DNA from: Alsobacter metallidurans
GTDB taxonomy: Bacteria; Pseudomonadota; Alphaproteobacteria; Rhizobiales; Beijerinckiaceae
DNA: 64,000 nucleotides
Assembly: GCF_014636935.1 (NCBI RefSeq)
Contig: NZ_BMES01000001.1
Location: forward strand, 1,245,782 to 1,309,781
Direction of reading: 5' to 3'
Part shown: positions 29,241 to 37,628 of the stretch, one piece after another
How the letters are laid out: the number at the start of each line of letters is the position of its first letter
Numbering within the stretch: position 1 is the stretch's first letter
Made by a program: the position numbers and the translations under genes
Notes under the pieces: model-generated
Seen by the model: only the letters and a program-made list of their open reading frames with translations
Databases searched by the model: none
Told to the model about the DNA's origin: nothing

Positions 29241-29296
29241 CCCCTCGTTCTTCGAGACGCCATGCGAAGCCGCATGGCTCCTCAGGACGAGAGGCA
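29241..29296. repeat. Degenerate palindromic repeat (CCCCTCGT..TTCGAGACGC family)
   Basis: The stretch begins CCCCTCGTTCTTCGAGACGC and continues to GGCTCCTCAGGACGAGAGG, a half-unit of the element at 37463-37601 with a few substitutions. It lies in the 130-bp gap between the MFP stop and the first RND start. Confidence 0.7.
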
Positions 29297-29332
29297 TCCC
29301 CGGGGAGACGAGCCCGAACTTGGCGTCGCTGT

Positions 29333-30718
29333 TCATGGCGTCGCGGCCGTGCTCGGCGCGGGCTGCCCGGCGGCCTCGCGTCTCGGCCGCTGCCCTGGCG
29401 TCGCAGCCGGAGCGCCGTCCGCCCCAGCGGCCGGTGCGCCCTCGCGACGCCGTCGACCTTCGCCGCCTGCGCCGGGCGTCCGCCCGCGCATGTCCTGGTG
29501 GATAGCGGGTGCGGCGCCGTCCGCGGGCGCGTCGGGCGCCGACACGGCCACGCGCGCGCCTTCGGCGAGCCGCGCGAAGCCGGTCGTGACGACGCGGTCG
29601 CCGGCCTGGAGGCCTGTCGCGATCACGGCCTGCACGTCGTCCTGGGTTCCCACCGTGACGTCGCGAAGCGCGACGGTGTCGTCCGGCTTCACCACGTAGA
29701 CGAACGTGCCCTTGGGTCCGCGCTGGACGGCCGCCGTGGGGGTGACGACGACCTGCCTCAGCGTTTCCACGAGGAGGCGGACATTCACGAAGGCGCCCGG
29801 CCACAGCGCCAGCTGCGCATTGGGAAATTCGGCTTTCAACCGCACGGTGCCGGTGGTGATGTCTACCTGGTTGTCCACCACCTGGAGCGCGCCCGCATCC
29901 ACGACGGCCTTGCCGTCCGCCGCCACGGCTTCGGCCCGCAGCGGAGCTGCGCTCTGCGCCTTGATCACGCGCGCCAGCTGCTGCTGCGGCAGGTTGAACA
30001 GCACGGCGATCGGCTGGATCTGCGACACCGTGACGATGCCGACCGCATCGCCCTGCTTGACGATGTTGCCCTCGTCGACATTGCGAAGTCCCGTGCGCCC
30101 GTCCAGCGGCGACACGATGGTGGTGTAGGCCAGCGTCGCCCTGGCGCTGTCGATGGCGGCCTGATCGGATTTCAGCTGCGCCTCGAGCTGCGCCACCGTA
30201 GAGCGCTGCGTGTCCGCCTGCTGGCGCGTTCCCGCGTTGGTTTCGGCGAGCCGAACATAGCGCTCGAGGTCTCGCCGGGCATTTTCGAGCAGCGCCTGGT
30301 CCTGCGCCTTCTTGGCCGTCGCCTGGTCGAGCTGCGCCTGGTAGGGGGTCGGATCGATGCGGGCGAGAATATCGCCCTTTTTCACGTCCTGGCCCTCCCG
30401 GAAGCGGATCTCGATCAATTGGCCGTCGACCTGCGGCCGCACCGTGACGCTGTTCAACGGCCGGGCGGTGCCGACGCTCTCCAGGTAGATCGGCACGTCC
30501 GCGAGTTTCGCCGGAACAGCGATCACGGCCGCGGGCGGCTGGCCCTCGCCGCCGCCGCCTCCGCCGCGCCGGCGTCCGCCGCCTCCTCCCGGGCCACGCT
30601 CGCGCACGCCCTGGCTGTCCGAGCTGGGCCAAAAATGGTCGACCGCCATCGGACCCAGCAGGGCCGCCACGATGGCCACCATCGCGAGCGGGACGCCGAC
30701 TCGCCAAACCTTGCTCAT
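29333..30718 (-). CDS. mdtA: Membrane fusion protein of RND efflux system (MdtA-like)
   Basis: The periplasmic adaptor (461 aa) linking the RND pair to the outer-membrane factor. An N-terminal membrane anchor covers about residues 7-24 and is followed by a Gly/Arg-rich linker (about 35-58). The lipoyl/barrel-sandwich halves show VTVRPQVDGQLIEIRFREGQ and VSPLDGRTGLRNVDEGNIV. An alpha-hairpin coiled coil lies between them (about residues 125-205). A low-complexity Pro/Ala/Arg C-terminal tail of about 55 residues is longer than in MdtA of enterics. Start MSKVWRVG was chosen over longer in-frame options without a membrane anchor. Confidence 0.93.
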   Translation of the reverse strand: MSKVWRVGVPLAMVAIVAALLGPMAVDHFWPSSDSQGVRERGPGGGGGRRRGGGGGGEGQPPAAVIAVPAKLADVPIYLESVGTARPLNSVTVRPQVDGQLIEIRFREGQDVKKGDILARIDPTPYQAQLDQATAKKAQDQALLENARRDLERYVRLAETNAGTRQQADTQRSTVAQLEAQLKSDQAAIDSARATLAYTTIVSPLDGRTGLRNVDEGNIVKQGDAVGIVTVSQIQPIAVLFNLPQQQLARVIKAQSAAPLRAEAVAADGKAVVDAGALQVVDNQVDITTGTVRLKAEFPNAQLALWPGAFVNVRLLVETLRQVVVTPTAAVQRGPKGTFVYVVKPDDTVALRDVTVGTQDDVQAVIATGLQAGDRVVTTGFARLAEGARVAVSAPDAPADGAAPAIHQDMRGRTPGAGGEGRRRREGAPAAGADGAPAATPGQRPRREAAGQPAPSTAATP

Positions 30719-30749
30719 TGGATGAGCCTTGCCCTTTCGCTTCCGTCGG

Positions 30750-32159
30750 TCAGAGCCGGCCGCCCCGCGGGGCGAGGTCCCAGCCGCCGCCGAGCGCCTG
30801 GTACAGCGCCACAATGGCCTGAAGCCGCGCAAGCCGCACCTGCGCCAGCGAATCCTGGCTGCCGAACAGGCTCGACTGCGTGTTGAGCACCGTCACGATG
30901 TCGACCGTGCCCTCACGCAGGCGCTGCTCCGATATCTGGTATGCGCGGCGCGAACTTTCGACGGCCTGCGCCTGTAATTCTTCCTGCCCGGCGAGTTGCC
31001 GCACCGCCACCAGCGCCCGCTCCACGTCCGCAAAGGCCGAGATCACGGCCTTGCGGTAAATCTCGAGCAACTCGCTCTCGCGTCCCCGGGCCTGGTCCAG
31101 TTGCCCCTCCAGCCGCCCACCCTGGAAGATCGGCTGCGCCAGCCCCGCCGCCAAGGTGTAAAAGCCGGCGCCAGGACCGAAAAGGCTGCTCAGCGCCGCG
31201 CTTTCGTAGCCGCCCTGTGCGGTGAGCCGGATCGACGGAAAGAACTGGGCCCTCGCGACCGTGACGTCGGCGCTGGCCGCGGCGAGCTGCTCCTCGGCCG
31301 AGCCCACGTCCGGGCGCCGGGCCAGGAGCTCGGAAGGCAGCCCGGGATTGATGCGCGGCAGCTTCACGCCGGCCGTACCGCCGCCCCGGATCGCGATGCG
31401 CTCGGGCGCGCGGCCGAGCAGCACCGCCAGCGTGGCCTTGTTCTGCTCGATCTGCTGCTCCAGCGGCGGAATGGCGGCCCGCAGCTGCGCCACCACGGTT
31501 TCCTGCTGCGCCTGGTCGAGCGACGTTCCGGTGCCCACCGTGACGCGCTGCTTGATGAGATCCAGCACGCGGGTCGCGCTCGCGAGGCTCTCGCGCGCGA
31601 TCTTCAGCCGATCCTGCGCGCCGAGGATATCGAAATAGGTCGTCGCCGTGCTCGCCAGCGTCGACAGCGCCACCGTGTCGCGATCGAAGCGGCTGGCGGC
31701 CGCCAGGCGTTCGGCCGCGATCTGGGTCGCGCGGTTCTTGCCCCAGAAGTCGATCTCGTAGCTGGCGCTGAGCGCCACGTTGAGCGACCGCCGGTCCAGA
31801 CCGCTCTGCCGGCCGCGGCTGGCGTCACTGGACGCGTCCAGCGTGGGGAGCAGGGCGGCGCCGGCGATGCGGGCCTGCGCGTCCGCCTGCTGGATGCGAT
31901 ACACGGCTGCACCGATATCGAAATTATCGGTCTCAACCGCCTCCATGATCCGCGTCAGCTCGGCGGAGCCGAACGACCGCCACCATGCGACCCGTGACGG
32001 AGCCCCGCCCGGCGCGCCCTTGGCGGCCCGGTATTGCGACGGAACATCCAGCGCCGCGTCGGGCTTCTCGATCGGGAGGCATCCCGCAAGCGCAAGCGCC
32101 GCCAGCGCCGCCGCGAGGGCGAGCCGAAGGGTGGCGAAGCGGGAACGTGGCGCCGTCAA
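30750..32159 (-). CDS. Outer-membrane efflux lipoprotein (NodT/OprM family)
   Basis: A TolC-like outer-membrane channel (469 aa from the chosen TTG). The N-terminus LRLALAAALAALALAGC ends in a lipobox, so Cys is probably lipidated. NodT-family motifs include SYEIDFWGKNRATQIAAERL, the C-terminal repeat LLEIYRKAVISAFADVERAL and QALGGGW at the end. The TTG at 32157-32159 has AAGGA six bases upstream and puts the lipobox at the right distance. The longer frame upstream adds 31 unlikely residues. It is the first gene of the efflux operon, 31 nt from the MFP. Confidence 0.9.
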   Translation of the reverse strand: MTAPRSRFATLRLALAAALAALALAGCLPIEKPDAALDVPSQYRAAKGAPGGAPSRVAWWRSFGSAELTRIMEAVETDNFDIGAAVYRIQQADAQARIAGAALLPTLDASSDASRGRQSGLDRRSLNVALSASYEIDFWGKNRATQIAAERLAAASRFDRDTVALSTLASTATTYFDILGAQDRLKIARESLASATRVLDLIKQRVTVGTGTSLDQAQQETVVAQLRAAIPPLEQQIEQNKATLAVLLGRAPERIAIRGGGTAGVKLPRINPGLPSELLARRPDVGSAEEQLAAASADVTVARAQFFPSIRLTAQGGYESAALSSLFGPGAGFYTLAAGLAQPIFQGGRLEGQLDQARGRESELLEIYRKAVISAFADVERALVAVRQLAGQEELQAQAVESSRRAYQISEQRLREGTVDIVTVLNTQSSLFGSQDSLAQVRLARLQAIVALYQALGGGWDLAPRGGRL

Positions 32160-32327
32160 GCCGGGTCCTTGCGAATTCGGGGGAGCCGCGACCGAGCGGC
32201 CGCGCAGGGAAAGCCTTCGCCCCTGCGCACTTGTACAGAGGCTACTGTCCAAGACTATGGGATCGCGGCGAAAAGACGGTGCTTTCCCCTCCTGTTTGCG
32301 CTCGCTTGGATCCGACCGGCTCCCGGC

Positions 32328-32343
32328 TGGCGCGATGCTTGCC
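32328..32343 (+). promoter_or_regulatory. Candidate sigma54 (-24/-12) promoter of nasTS
   Basis: TGGCGC-N5-TTGCC has the invariant GG and GC dinucleotides separated by exactly 10 bp, with two departures from TGGCAC-N5-TTGCW. It ends 38 nt before the nasT ATG, leaving room for a short leader. No strong NtrC site was identified. Confidence 0.4.
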
Positions 32344-32381
32344 TCCTTGTTTGGAGGTCCAAGCCGGAACGCCCCTCGTCC

Positions 32382-32966
32382 ATGCCGAAGTCGCCGCGCA
32401 TCGTGATCATCGACCAGAGCCCGGTGCGCCGGGCGATTCTCGCCGAAGGTTTACGGGAAGGCGGCTACACGGACGTGATCCATCTCGAAGGCACGGAGCG
32501 CATGGTGGAGCGCATCGTTGCGACCGAGCCTGACGTGATCGTGATTGATCTGGAGAGCCCCAGCCGCGACGTTCTGGAGCAGATGTTCCAGGTGAGCCGA
32601 GCCGTGCCCCGCCCGGTGGCGATGTTCGTGGACCAATCCGACACCGCCATGATCAACGCCGCCATTGACGCCGGCGTCTCCGCCTATGTGGTGGACGGGC
32701 TACGCAAGGACCGGGTGAAGCCGATCCTCGACATGTGCATCAGCCGTTTCAACGCCTTCTCGCGCCTCAGGGGCGAGCTCGAGCAAGCGAAGTCGCAGCT
32801 CGCCGACCGCAAGGTGATCGACCGCGCCAAGGGCATCCTGATGAAGGCCAAGGGGGTGACCGAGGAGGAGGCCTACGCGCTGCTGCGCAAGACGGCCATG
32901 AACGACAAGAAGAAGCTCGCCGAGATCGCCCAGTCGGTGGTCACCGCGGCGGAGCTCCTGCAATGA
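32382..32966 (+). CDS. nasT: NasT, ANTAR-domain transcription antiterminator
   Basis: NasT (194 aa) combines an N-terminal response-regulator-like domain (RIVIIDQSPVRRAILAEGL, with the phospho-site-like D in VIVIDLESPSRD) and a C-terminal ANTAR RNA-binding domain, ADRKVIDRAKGILMKAKGVT...EEAYALLRK. In this system NasS holds NasT until nitrate or nitrite is present. Free NasT then lets transcription read through a leader terminator of the nitrate genes. The start is the ATG after TCGTCC at 32382. The stop overlaps the nasS start (ATGA), fitting their complex. The target is probably the hairpin at 34238-34292. Confidence 0.95.
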   Translation: MPKSPRIVIIDQSPVRRAILAEGLREGGYTDVIHLEGTERMVERIVATEPDVIVIDLESPSRDVLEQMFQVSRAVPRPVAMFVDQSDTAMINAAIDAGVSAYVVDGLRKDRVKPILDMCISRFNAFSRLRGELEQAKSQLADRKVIDRAKGILMKAKGVTEEEAYALLRKTAMNDKKKLAEIAQSVVTAAELLQ

Positions 32967-34012
32967 CCACGCGCCTGCGCATTGGCTACATCCCGCTCGT
33001 AGACGCCACGCTGCTGCTGGTCGCCGACAAGTTCGGCTTCGCGGCCGAGGAGGGACTCGCTCTCGAGCTCGTACCGGAGGTGTCCTGGGCCAACATCCGC
33101 GACAAGCTCAACCTCGGCATCTTCGACGCCGCCCATTTGCTGGCCCCCGCCGCCATCGCGGCCAGCCTTGGGCTGGGGCAGGTGAGATCGGCGCTGGTCG
33201 CCCCGGTGGCGCTCAACCTCAACGGCAACGCCATCACGATCTCGACCTCGCTCCGGGCCGAGATGGAGGACGTGCTGGACGGCGACGCCGCCGACCCCGC
33301 CGCCACGGCCGCCGCGCTGGGGCGGATCGCGCGGGGCCGCCATCGCAACGGCCTGCCGCAGATCACGCTCGGCCACGTGTTTCCATTCTCCACGCACCAC
33401 TACCAGTTGCGCGCCTGGCTGCGCTCAGGCGGCGTCGACCCGGATCAGGACGTCAACCTTGTGGTGCTTCCGCCGGCATTCATGGCCGAGAGCCTGAAAA
33501 ATGGGCAGCTCGAAGGGTTCTGCGTCGGCGCGCCCTGGAACAGCATCGCGGTGGCGTCAGGCCATGCGGTGATCCTGCATCTGGGCTGCGACATCGTCCC
33601 GAACGCGCCCGAGAAGGTTCTGGCGCTGCGGGCCGAGCAGGAGGCGCGCAACCCCGAGTCGACCGCAATGCTCATCCGCGCCATCCGGCGCAGCGCCCAG
33701 TGGCTGACCCAGCCGGAAGCCAGGCGCCCGGTCGCCGCCATGCTGGCCGACACCGGGCTGTTCGGCGCATCGGAGGAGTTGCTGCTCGCGATCCTGCGCG
33801 GCTCCATCGTGACGGCGCCCGGCGCCGAGGGCCGCCCGGCGCCGGACTACATCCGGCTTGGCCCCGAGACGCTCGCGCCGAATTTAGCCCACGCGGCCTG
33901 GCTGGTGGACCGCATGGTGGAAGCCGGCCAGATGCCCGACGCACCCGAACTGCGGGACGCCGCGATGGCCACCTACCGGCCGGATTTGTTCGCGAGCGTG
34001 ACGGCGCCCTGA
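32963..34012 (+). CDS. nasS: NasS, cytoplasmic nitrate/nitrite sensor (NrtA-like)
   Basis: A 349-aa member of the NrtA/CmpA binding-protein family without any signal peptide, so it stays in the cytoplasm as the nitrate/nitrite sensor that sequesters NasT. Family motifs include LRIGYIPLVDATLLLVADKFG and VSWANIRDKLNLGIFDAAHLL near the N-terminus, and EGFCVGAPWNSIAV. Translational coupling to nasT supports the role. The secreted paralogue nrtA, 300 nt downstream, has a Tat signal. A periplasmic transport role is excluded by the lack of an export signal. Confidence 0.94.
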   Translation: MTTRLRIGYIPLVDATLLLVADKFGFAAEEGLALELVPEVSWANIRDKLNLGIFDAAHLLAPAAIAASLGLGQVRSALVAPVALNLNGNAITISTSLRAEMEDVLDGDAADPAATAAALGRIARGRHRNGLPQITLGHVFPFSTHHYQLRAWLRSGGVDPDQDVNLVVLPPAFMAESLKNGQLEGFCVGAPWNSIAVASGHAVILHLGCDIVPNAPEKVLALRAEQEARNPESTAMLIRAIRRSAQWLTQPEARRPVAAMLADTGLFGASEELLLAILRGSIVTAPGAEGRPAPDYIRLGPETLAPNLAHAAWLVDRMVEAGQMPDAPELRDAAMATYRPDLFASVTAP

Positions 34013-34159
34013 GCCAAACCTGTTTGTTGCGGTGCACAAAGATTCAGCGGACGGGTGCTCATCAAGGCATCGGTCCGGCATCTTTGAATCTCTGCAGGAA
34101 CCATAAGGTACGCAGACAAACGCCTGTGATCACGAGACAATCACGTCGCCGACGTCACT

Positions 34160-34175
34160 TGGCACGCCGTTTGTA
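34160..34175 (+). promoter_or_regulatory. Candidate sigma54 (-24/-12) promoter of the nitrate assimilation operon
   Basis: TTGGCACG-N4-TTGTA matches the -24 element perfectly and the -12 element with one change (GT for GC), with correct GG-N10 spacing. It lies between nasS and nrtA, about 60 nt upstream of the leader terminator, so a transcript from here would carry the attenuator. Control by NtrC under nitrogen limitation would be expected. Confidence 0.5.
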
Positions 34176-34311
34176 TCCATAAACCCAAAGCCGCCAACGC
34201 CGTCGGTTTGATCAGAGGCCCTCGCGGGCCGCCCAGCAGCGCCGCTGACCAGCCTTCCCGGCTTATCGGGAGGGCTCGTCAGCGGCGCTTTTCGTTTCAG
34301 CGGAGCCGAGC
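34176..34311 (+). promoter_or_regulatory. Attenuator leader of the nitrate operon, presumed NasT target
   Basis: The 299-bp gap between nasS and nrtA contains no gene. Its right part forms consecutive hairpins on the plus strand. One uses CAAA/TTTG and CCG/CGG (about 34185-34209), another is GGCCC-TCGC-GGGCC (34217-34230), and then comes the strong terminator. ANTAR proteins bind paired hairpins with hexanucleotide loops; I could not assign those loops with confidence. The role as NasT target is inferred from gene order and from the terminator standing directly before nrtA. Confidence 0.6.
34238..34292 (+). terminator. Strong intrinsic terminator upstream of nrtA (attenuator)
   Basis: AGCGCCGCTGAC (34238-34249) pairs with GTCAGCGGCGCT (34278-34289). 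Inside it AGCCTTCCCG pairs with CGGGAGGGCT around the hexaloop GCTTAT, followed by TTTTCGTTT. The stem exceeds 20 bp. It ends 19 nt before the nrtA ATG, so the operon can be expressed only by read-through or antitermination. Confidence 0.88.
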
Positions 34312-35637
34312 ATGACCGAGCGCAAGACCCCCGAACCGAACACCACCGGCGTCAGCCGCCGCTCGTTGCTGCTGCGGGGCGGAAGCGCTCTCGGCGCGTC
34401 GGCGCTGCTCGGCGCCGTGGGGCTGAGCTTCCCGGGCGGAGCGTTCGCGCAGGGGGCCGGCCCGGAAGTCACCGGCGCCAAGCTCGGCTATATCGCGCTT
34501 ACGGACGCCGCGCCGCTGATCGTCGCCAAGGAGAAGGGCCTCTTCGCCAAGCACGGCATGCCGGACGTGGACGTCGCCAAGCAGGCGTCCTGGGGCGCGA
34601 CGCGCGACAACCTCGTGCTCGGCGGCGCGGCCAACGGCATCGACGGCGCGCATATCCTCACGCCGCTACCATACCTGATGTCCGCCGGCAAGGTGACGCA
34701 GAACAACGTCCCGGTGCCGATGGTGATCCTGGCCCGCCTCAACCTCGACTGCCAGGGCCTGTCCGTCTCCAACGAGTACAAGGACCTCAAGGTCGGCCTC
34801 GACGCCTCGCCGCTCAAGGCCGCCTTCGAGAAGAAGAAAGCCGACGGCAAAGACGTGAAGGTCGCGATGACCTTCCCGGGCGGCACGCACGATCTCTGGA
34901 TCCGCTACTGGCTCGCGGCCGGCGGCGTCGACCCCGACAAGGACGTCTCCACCATCGTGGTGCCGCCGCCCCAGATGGTCGCCAACATGAAGGTCGGCAA
35001 CATGGACGCCTTCTGCGTGGGCGAGCCGTGGAACGAGCAGCTCGTCAACCAGGGCATCGGCTTCACGGCGGCGACCACCGGCGAACTCTGGAAGGGCCAC
35101 CCCGAGAAGGCGCTCGGCCTGCGCGCCGATTGGGTCGAGAAGAACCCCCGCGCAACCCGCGCGCTGCTGATGGCCGTGATGGAGGCCCAGCAGTGGTGCG
35201 AGGCCATGGCCAACAAGGACGAGCTCTCGCAGATCCTCGGCCGCCGGCAATGGTTCAACGTGCCGCCCGCCGACGTGCTCGGCCGCCTCAAGGGCGACGT
35301 GAATTACGGCAACGGCCGCAGCGCCAAGGCCACCGACCTCTACATGAAGTTCTGGGCCGGCCACGCCTCCTATCCGTTCAAGTCGCACGACGCCTGGTTC
35401 CTCGCCGAGAACGTGCGCTGGGGCAAGTTCGAGCCCACCACCGACATCAAGGCCATGGTCGCCAAGGTGAACCGCGAGGACCTGTGGCGCGACGCCGCCC
35501 AGACGCTGGGTGTGGCTGCCGCCGACATCCCGGCCACGTCGTCGCGCGGGAAAGAGACTTTCTTCGACGGCAAGGTCTTCGACCCCGAAAACCCGACCGC
35601 TTACCTCGCCAGCCTCGGCATCAAGCGCGTGGCGTGA
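34312..35637 (+). CDS. nrtA: Nitrate ABC transporter substrate-binding protein (NrtA), Tat-exported
   Basis: The periplasmic nitrate/nitrite-binding protein (441 aa). It starts with a twin-arginine signal (VSRRSLLL at about residues 14-21) and a hydrophobic stretch, with a likely cleavage site after GGAFA near residue 46. The mature protein has TGAKLGYIALTDAAPLIVAKE, a VAMTFPGGTHDLWIRYWLAA segment and MDAFCVGEPWN, as in NrtA/CmpA. It is the first gene behind the attenuator. The downstream permease and ATPase complete the importer. Bicarbonate or cyanate specificity is possible for the family, but the nas context favours nitrate. Confidence 0.94.
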   Translation: MTERKTPEPNTTGVSRRSLLLRGGSALGASALLGAVGLSFPGGAFAQGAGPEVTGAKLGYIALTDAAPLIVAKEKGLFAKHGMPDVDVAKQASWGATRDNLVLGGAANGIDGAHILTPLPYLMSAGKVTQNNVPVPMVILARLNLDCQGLSVSNEYKDLKVGLDASPLKAAFEKKKADGKDVKVAMTFPGGTHDLWIRYWLAAGGVDPDKDVSTIVVPPPQMVANMKVGNMDAFCVGEPWNEQLVNQGIGFTAATTGELWKGHPEKALGLRADWVEKNPRATRALLMAVMEAQQWCEAMANKDELSQILGRRQWFNVPPADVLGRLKGDVNYGNGRSAKATDLYMKFWAGHASYPFKSHDAWFLAENVRWGKFEPTTDIKAMVAKVNREDLWRDAAQTLGVAAADIPATSSRGKETFFDGKVFDPENPTAYLASLGIKRVA

Positions 35638-35677
35638 CGCTCCCCTGATCCGAGAACCGCTCCCCGGAGGCATGACC

Positions 35678-36589
35678 ATGGGTCTCGCACTGCTCAAATC
35701 CGAAGCTTCGGCGCAAGCCGCAGCCGCCAGCGCCAAGCCGGCCGCGGCCGCGGCCGTGGTCGCCTTCGCGGCTCCGCGCCGGTCGGTCTCCAACCGGTTC
35801 CGCCCGGTGTTGCGCTGGGTCGGCTTCAACGTCGTGCCGCCGCTGGTGACGCTCGCCGTCATGCTGCTGGTCTGGCAGATCCTGTGCGACAGGCCGGGCG
35901 CCACGCTCCCGGCCCCGTCCGTGATCTGGAAGGAAGCGCGCGATCTCATCGTATCGCCGTTCTTTGATCTCGGCAGCCAGGACATCGGCCTTGGCTGGCG
36001 CGTGCTGGTCTCGCTCCAGCGCGTCGCGATCGGGTTCGGGCTGGCGGCGGTCGCCGGCATTCTGATGGGCTCGCTGATCGGCCAGTCCGAATGGGCGATG
36101 CGGGGCCTCGACCCCATCTTCCAGGTGCTCCGCACCGTGCCGCCGCTCGCCTGGCTGCCGATCGCCCTGGCGGCGTTCCGCGACAGCCAACCGTCAGCGA
36201 TCTTCGTGATCTTCATCACGGCGATCTGGCCGATCATCATCAACACGGCGGTTGGCATCCGCAACATCCCGCAGGACTACCGCAACGTCGCCGCCGTCCT
36301 GCGGCTGAACTCCTTCGAGTTCTTCTGGACCATCATGCTGCCGTCGGCCGCGCCGTACATCTTCACGGGTCTTCGCATCGGCGTCGGCCTGTCCTGGCTC
36401 GCCATCGTGGCGGCCGAGATGCTCACCGGCGGCGTCGGCATCGGCTTCTTCATCTGGGACGCCTGGAATTCGTCGCGGCTGCCCGACATCATCGTCGCGC
36501 TCGCCTATATCGGCCTGGTCGGCTTCGCGCTGGACCGGCTGGTCGGCGCGCTCGGCTCCCTCGTCACCCGCGGCGCGTCCGCAAGCTGA
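35678..36589 (+). CDS. nrtB: Nitrate ABC transporter permease (NrtB)
   Basis: A 303-aa inner-membrane permease of the NrtB/SsuC class. An Ala-rich cytoplasmic N-terminus precedes about six membrane helices. The segments GLDPIFQVLRTVPPLAWLPI and NIPQDYRNVAAVLRLNSFEF (EAA-type loop) are diagnostic. The second of two near ATGs (35678) was chosen because GGAGG lies 7 nt upstream of it, but only 1 nt from the first. It lies between nrtA and the ATPase gene. Confidence 0.93.
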   Translation: MGLALLKSEASAQAAAASAKPAAAAAVVAFAAPRRSVSNRFRPVLRWVGFNVVPPLVTLAVMLLVWQILCDRPGATLPAPSVIWKEARDLIVSPFFDLGSQDIGLGWRVLVSLQRVAIGFGLAAVAGILMGSLIGQSEWAMRGLDPIFQVLRTVPPLAWLPIALAAFRDSQPSAIFVIFITAIWPIIINTAVGIRNIPQDYRNVAAVLRLNSFEFFWTIMLPSAAPYIFTGLRIGVGLSWLAIVAAEMLTGGVGIGFFIWDAWNSSRLPDIIVALAYIGLVGFALDRLVGALGSLVTRGASAS

Positions 36590-36601
36590 GGAGCCGCCAT
36601 C

Positions 36602-37411
36602 ATGACGACCGCCTCCGACAAGCCCTATCTCAAGCTCGACCACGTCGGCAAAAGCTTCACCCGCGCGGGCGTGACCTCCGAGGTGCTGAAGGACGTCAGC
36701 CTGACGATCGACCGCAACGAGTTCGTGTCGATCATCGGCCACTCCGGCTGCGGCAAGTCCACGTTGCTGAACCTCGTGGCGGGCCTCACGCAGGTCTCCA
36801 CCGGCGCGGTGCTGCTGGAGGAGCGCGAGGTCAACAGCCCCGGCCCGGACCGCGCCGTGGTGTTCCAGAACCACTCGCTGCTGCCCTGGCTGAGCGTCTA
36901 CGCCAATGTCCGGCTCGGCGTCGACAAGGTGTTCGGCTCCAAGAAGACCCGCGCCGAGCGGCACGACTGGACCATGCACAATCTGGAGCTCGTCCAGATG
37001 GCGCACGCCAAGGACAAGCGCCCCTCCGAGATCTCCGGCGGCATGAAGCAGCGCGTCGGCATCGCCCGCGCGCTCGCGATGGAGCCCAAGGTGCTGCTGC
37101 TCGACGAACCCTTCGGCGCGCTGGACGCGCTCACGCGCGCCCACCTGCAGGACTCGCTGATGCAGATCCACGCGTCGCTCGGCAACACCGTGATCATGAT
37201 CACGCACGACGTGGACGAAGCCGTGCTGCTCTCCGACCGCATCGTGATGATGACCAACGGCCCCTCCGCCCGCATCGGCGAGGTGTTGACCGTGGAGCTG
37301 CCCCGCCCGCGCAAGCGGCTCGAGATGGCGGCGCATCCCACTTACCTGAAAGCTCGCGAATCCGTGCTGCGCTTCCTCTACGAGCGCCACCGCTTCGTGG
37401 AAGCCGCGTGA
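36602..37411 (+). CDS. nrtC: Nitrate ABC transporter ATP-binding protein (NrtC/NrtD-like)
   Basis: The 269-aa ATPase of the nitrate importer, with Walker A GHSGCGKSTLLNLVAGL, signature ISGGMKQRVGIARAL, Walker B VLLLDEPFGALDALTRAHLQ and switch His MITHDVDEAVLLSD. FQNHSLLPWLSVYANVRLGV is typical of NrtD/SsuB/TauB. Unlike cyanobacterial NrtC it lacks the extra C-terminal binding-protein-like domain, so it resembles NrtD in length. It starts 12 nt after nrtB. Confidence 0.93.
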   Translation: MTTASDKPYLKLDHVGKSFTRAGVTSEVLKDVSLTIDRNEFVSIIGHSGCGKSTLLNLVAGLTQVSTGAVLLEEREVNSPGPDRAVVFQNHSLLPWLSVYANVRLGVDKVFGSKKTRAERHDWTMHNLELVQMAHAKDKRPSEISGGMKQRVGIARALAMEPKVLLLDEPFGALDALTRAHLQDSLMQIHASLGNTVIMITHDVDEAVLLSDRIVMMTNGPSARIGEVLTVELPRPRKRLEMAAHPTYLKARESVLRFLYERHRFVEAA

Positions 37412-37462
37412 GCGCGATGGCGATGCCTCGCCTCATGACGTCGCCGGGGCCGGTCTCCCATA

Positions 37463-37601
37463 CCCCTCATCCTGAGGAGCTGGCCCCCTTGGGCCAGCGT
37501 CTCGAAGGACGAGGGGCTCCAGCGAACCGCGCTGTCTCCGCCTTCTGGATCCCCTCGTCCTTCGAGACGCCCTGCTGCGCAGGGCTCCTCAGGATGAGGG
37601 G
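37463..37601. repeat. Large palindromic repeat (CCCCTCATCCTGAGGAGC family) inside the nitrate locus
   Basis: The 217-bp gap between the nitrate ATPase and FAD oxidoreductase genes contains an inverted-repeat element. The outer arms CCCCTCATCCTGAGGAGC (37463-37480 and complement 37584-37601) and inner arms GCGTCTCGAAGGACGAGGGG (37498-37517 and complement 37551-37570) are both perfect. A related half-unit is at 29241-29296. It lacks a T run, so it is not an obvious terminator. No gene is seen in this gap. Confidence 0.88.
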
Positions 37602-37628
37602 GGCTGAAGTTGTCGCAAGGTTCCGATC

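Noticed and set aside
32963-34012. Second nitrate-binding protein for transport
   Set aside because: No signal peptide and translational coupling to nasT fit the cytoplasmic sensor NasS instead.
34100-34160. Typical ANTAR two-hairpin target with A1/G4 hexaloops
   Set aside because: Several weak hairpins can be drawn (for example ACA-AACGCC-TGT), but flanking bases do not pair well and the best sigma54-like start lies downstream of them. Left unassigned.
37463-37601. Intrinsic terminator splitting the nitrate operon
   Set aside because: The palindrome is strong but has no T run on either strand, so it is recorded as a repeat only.
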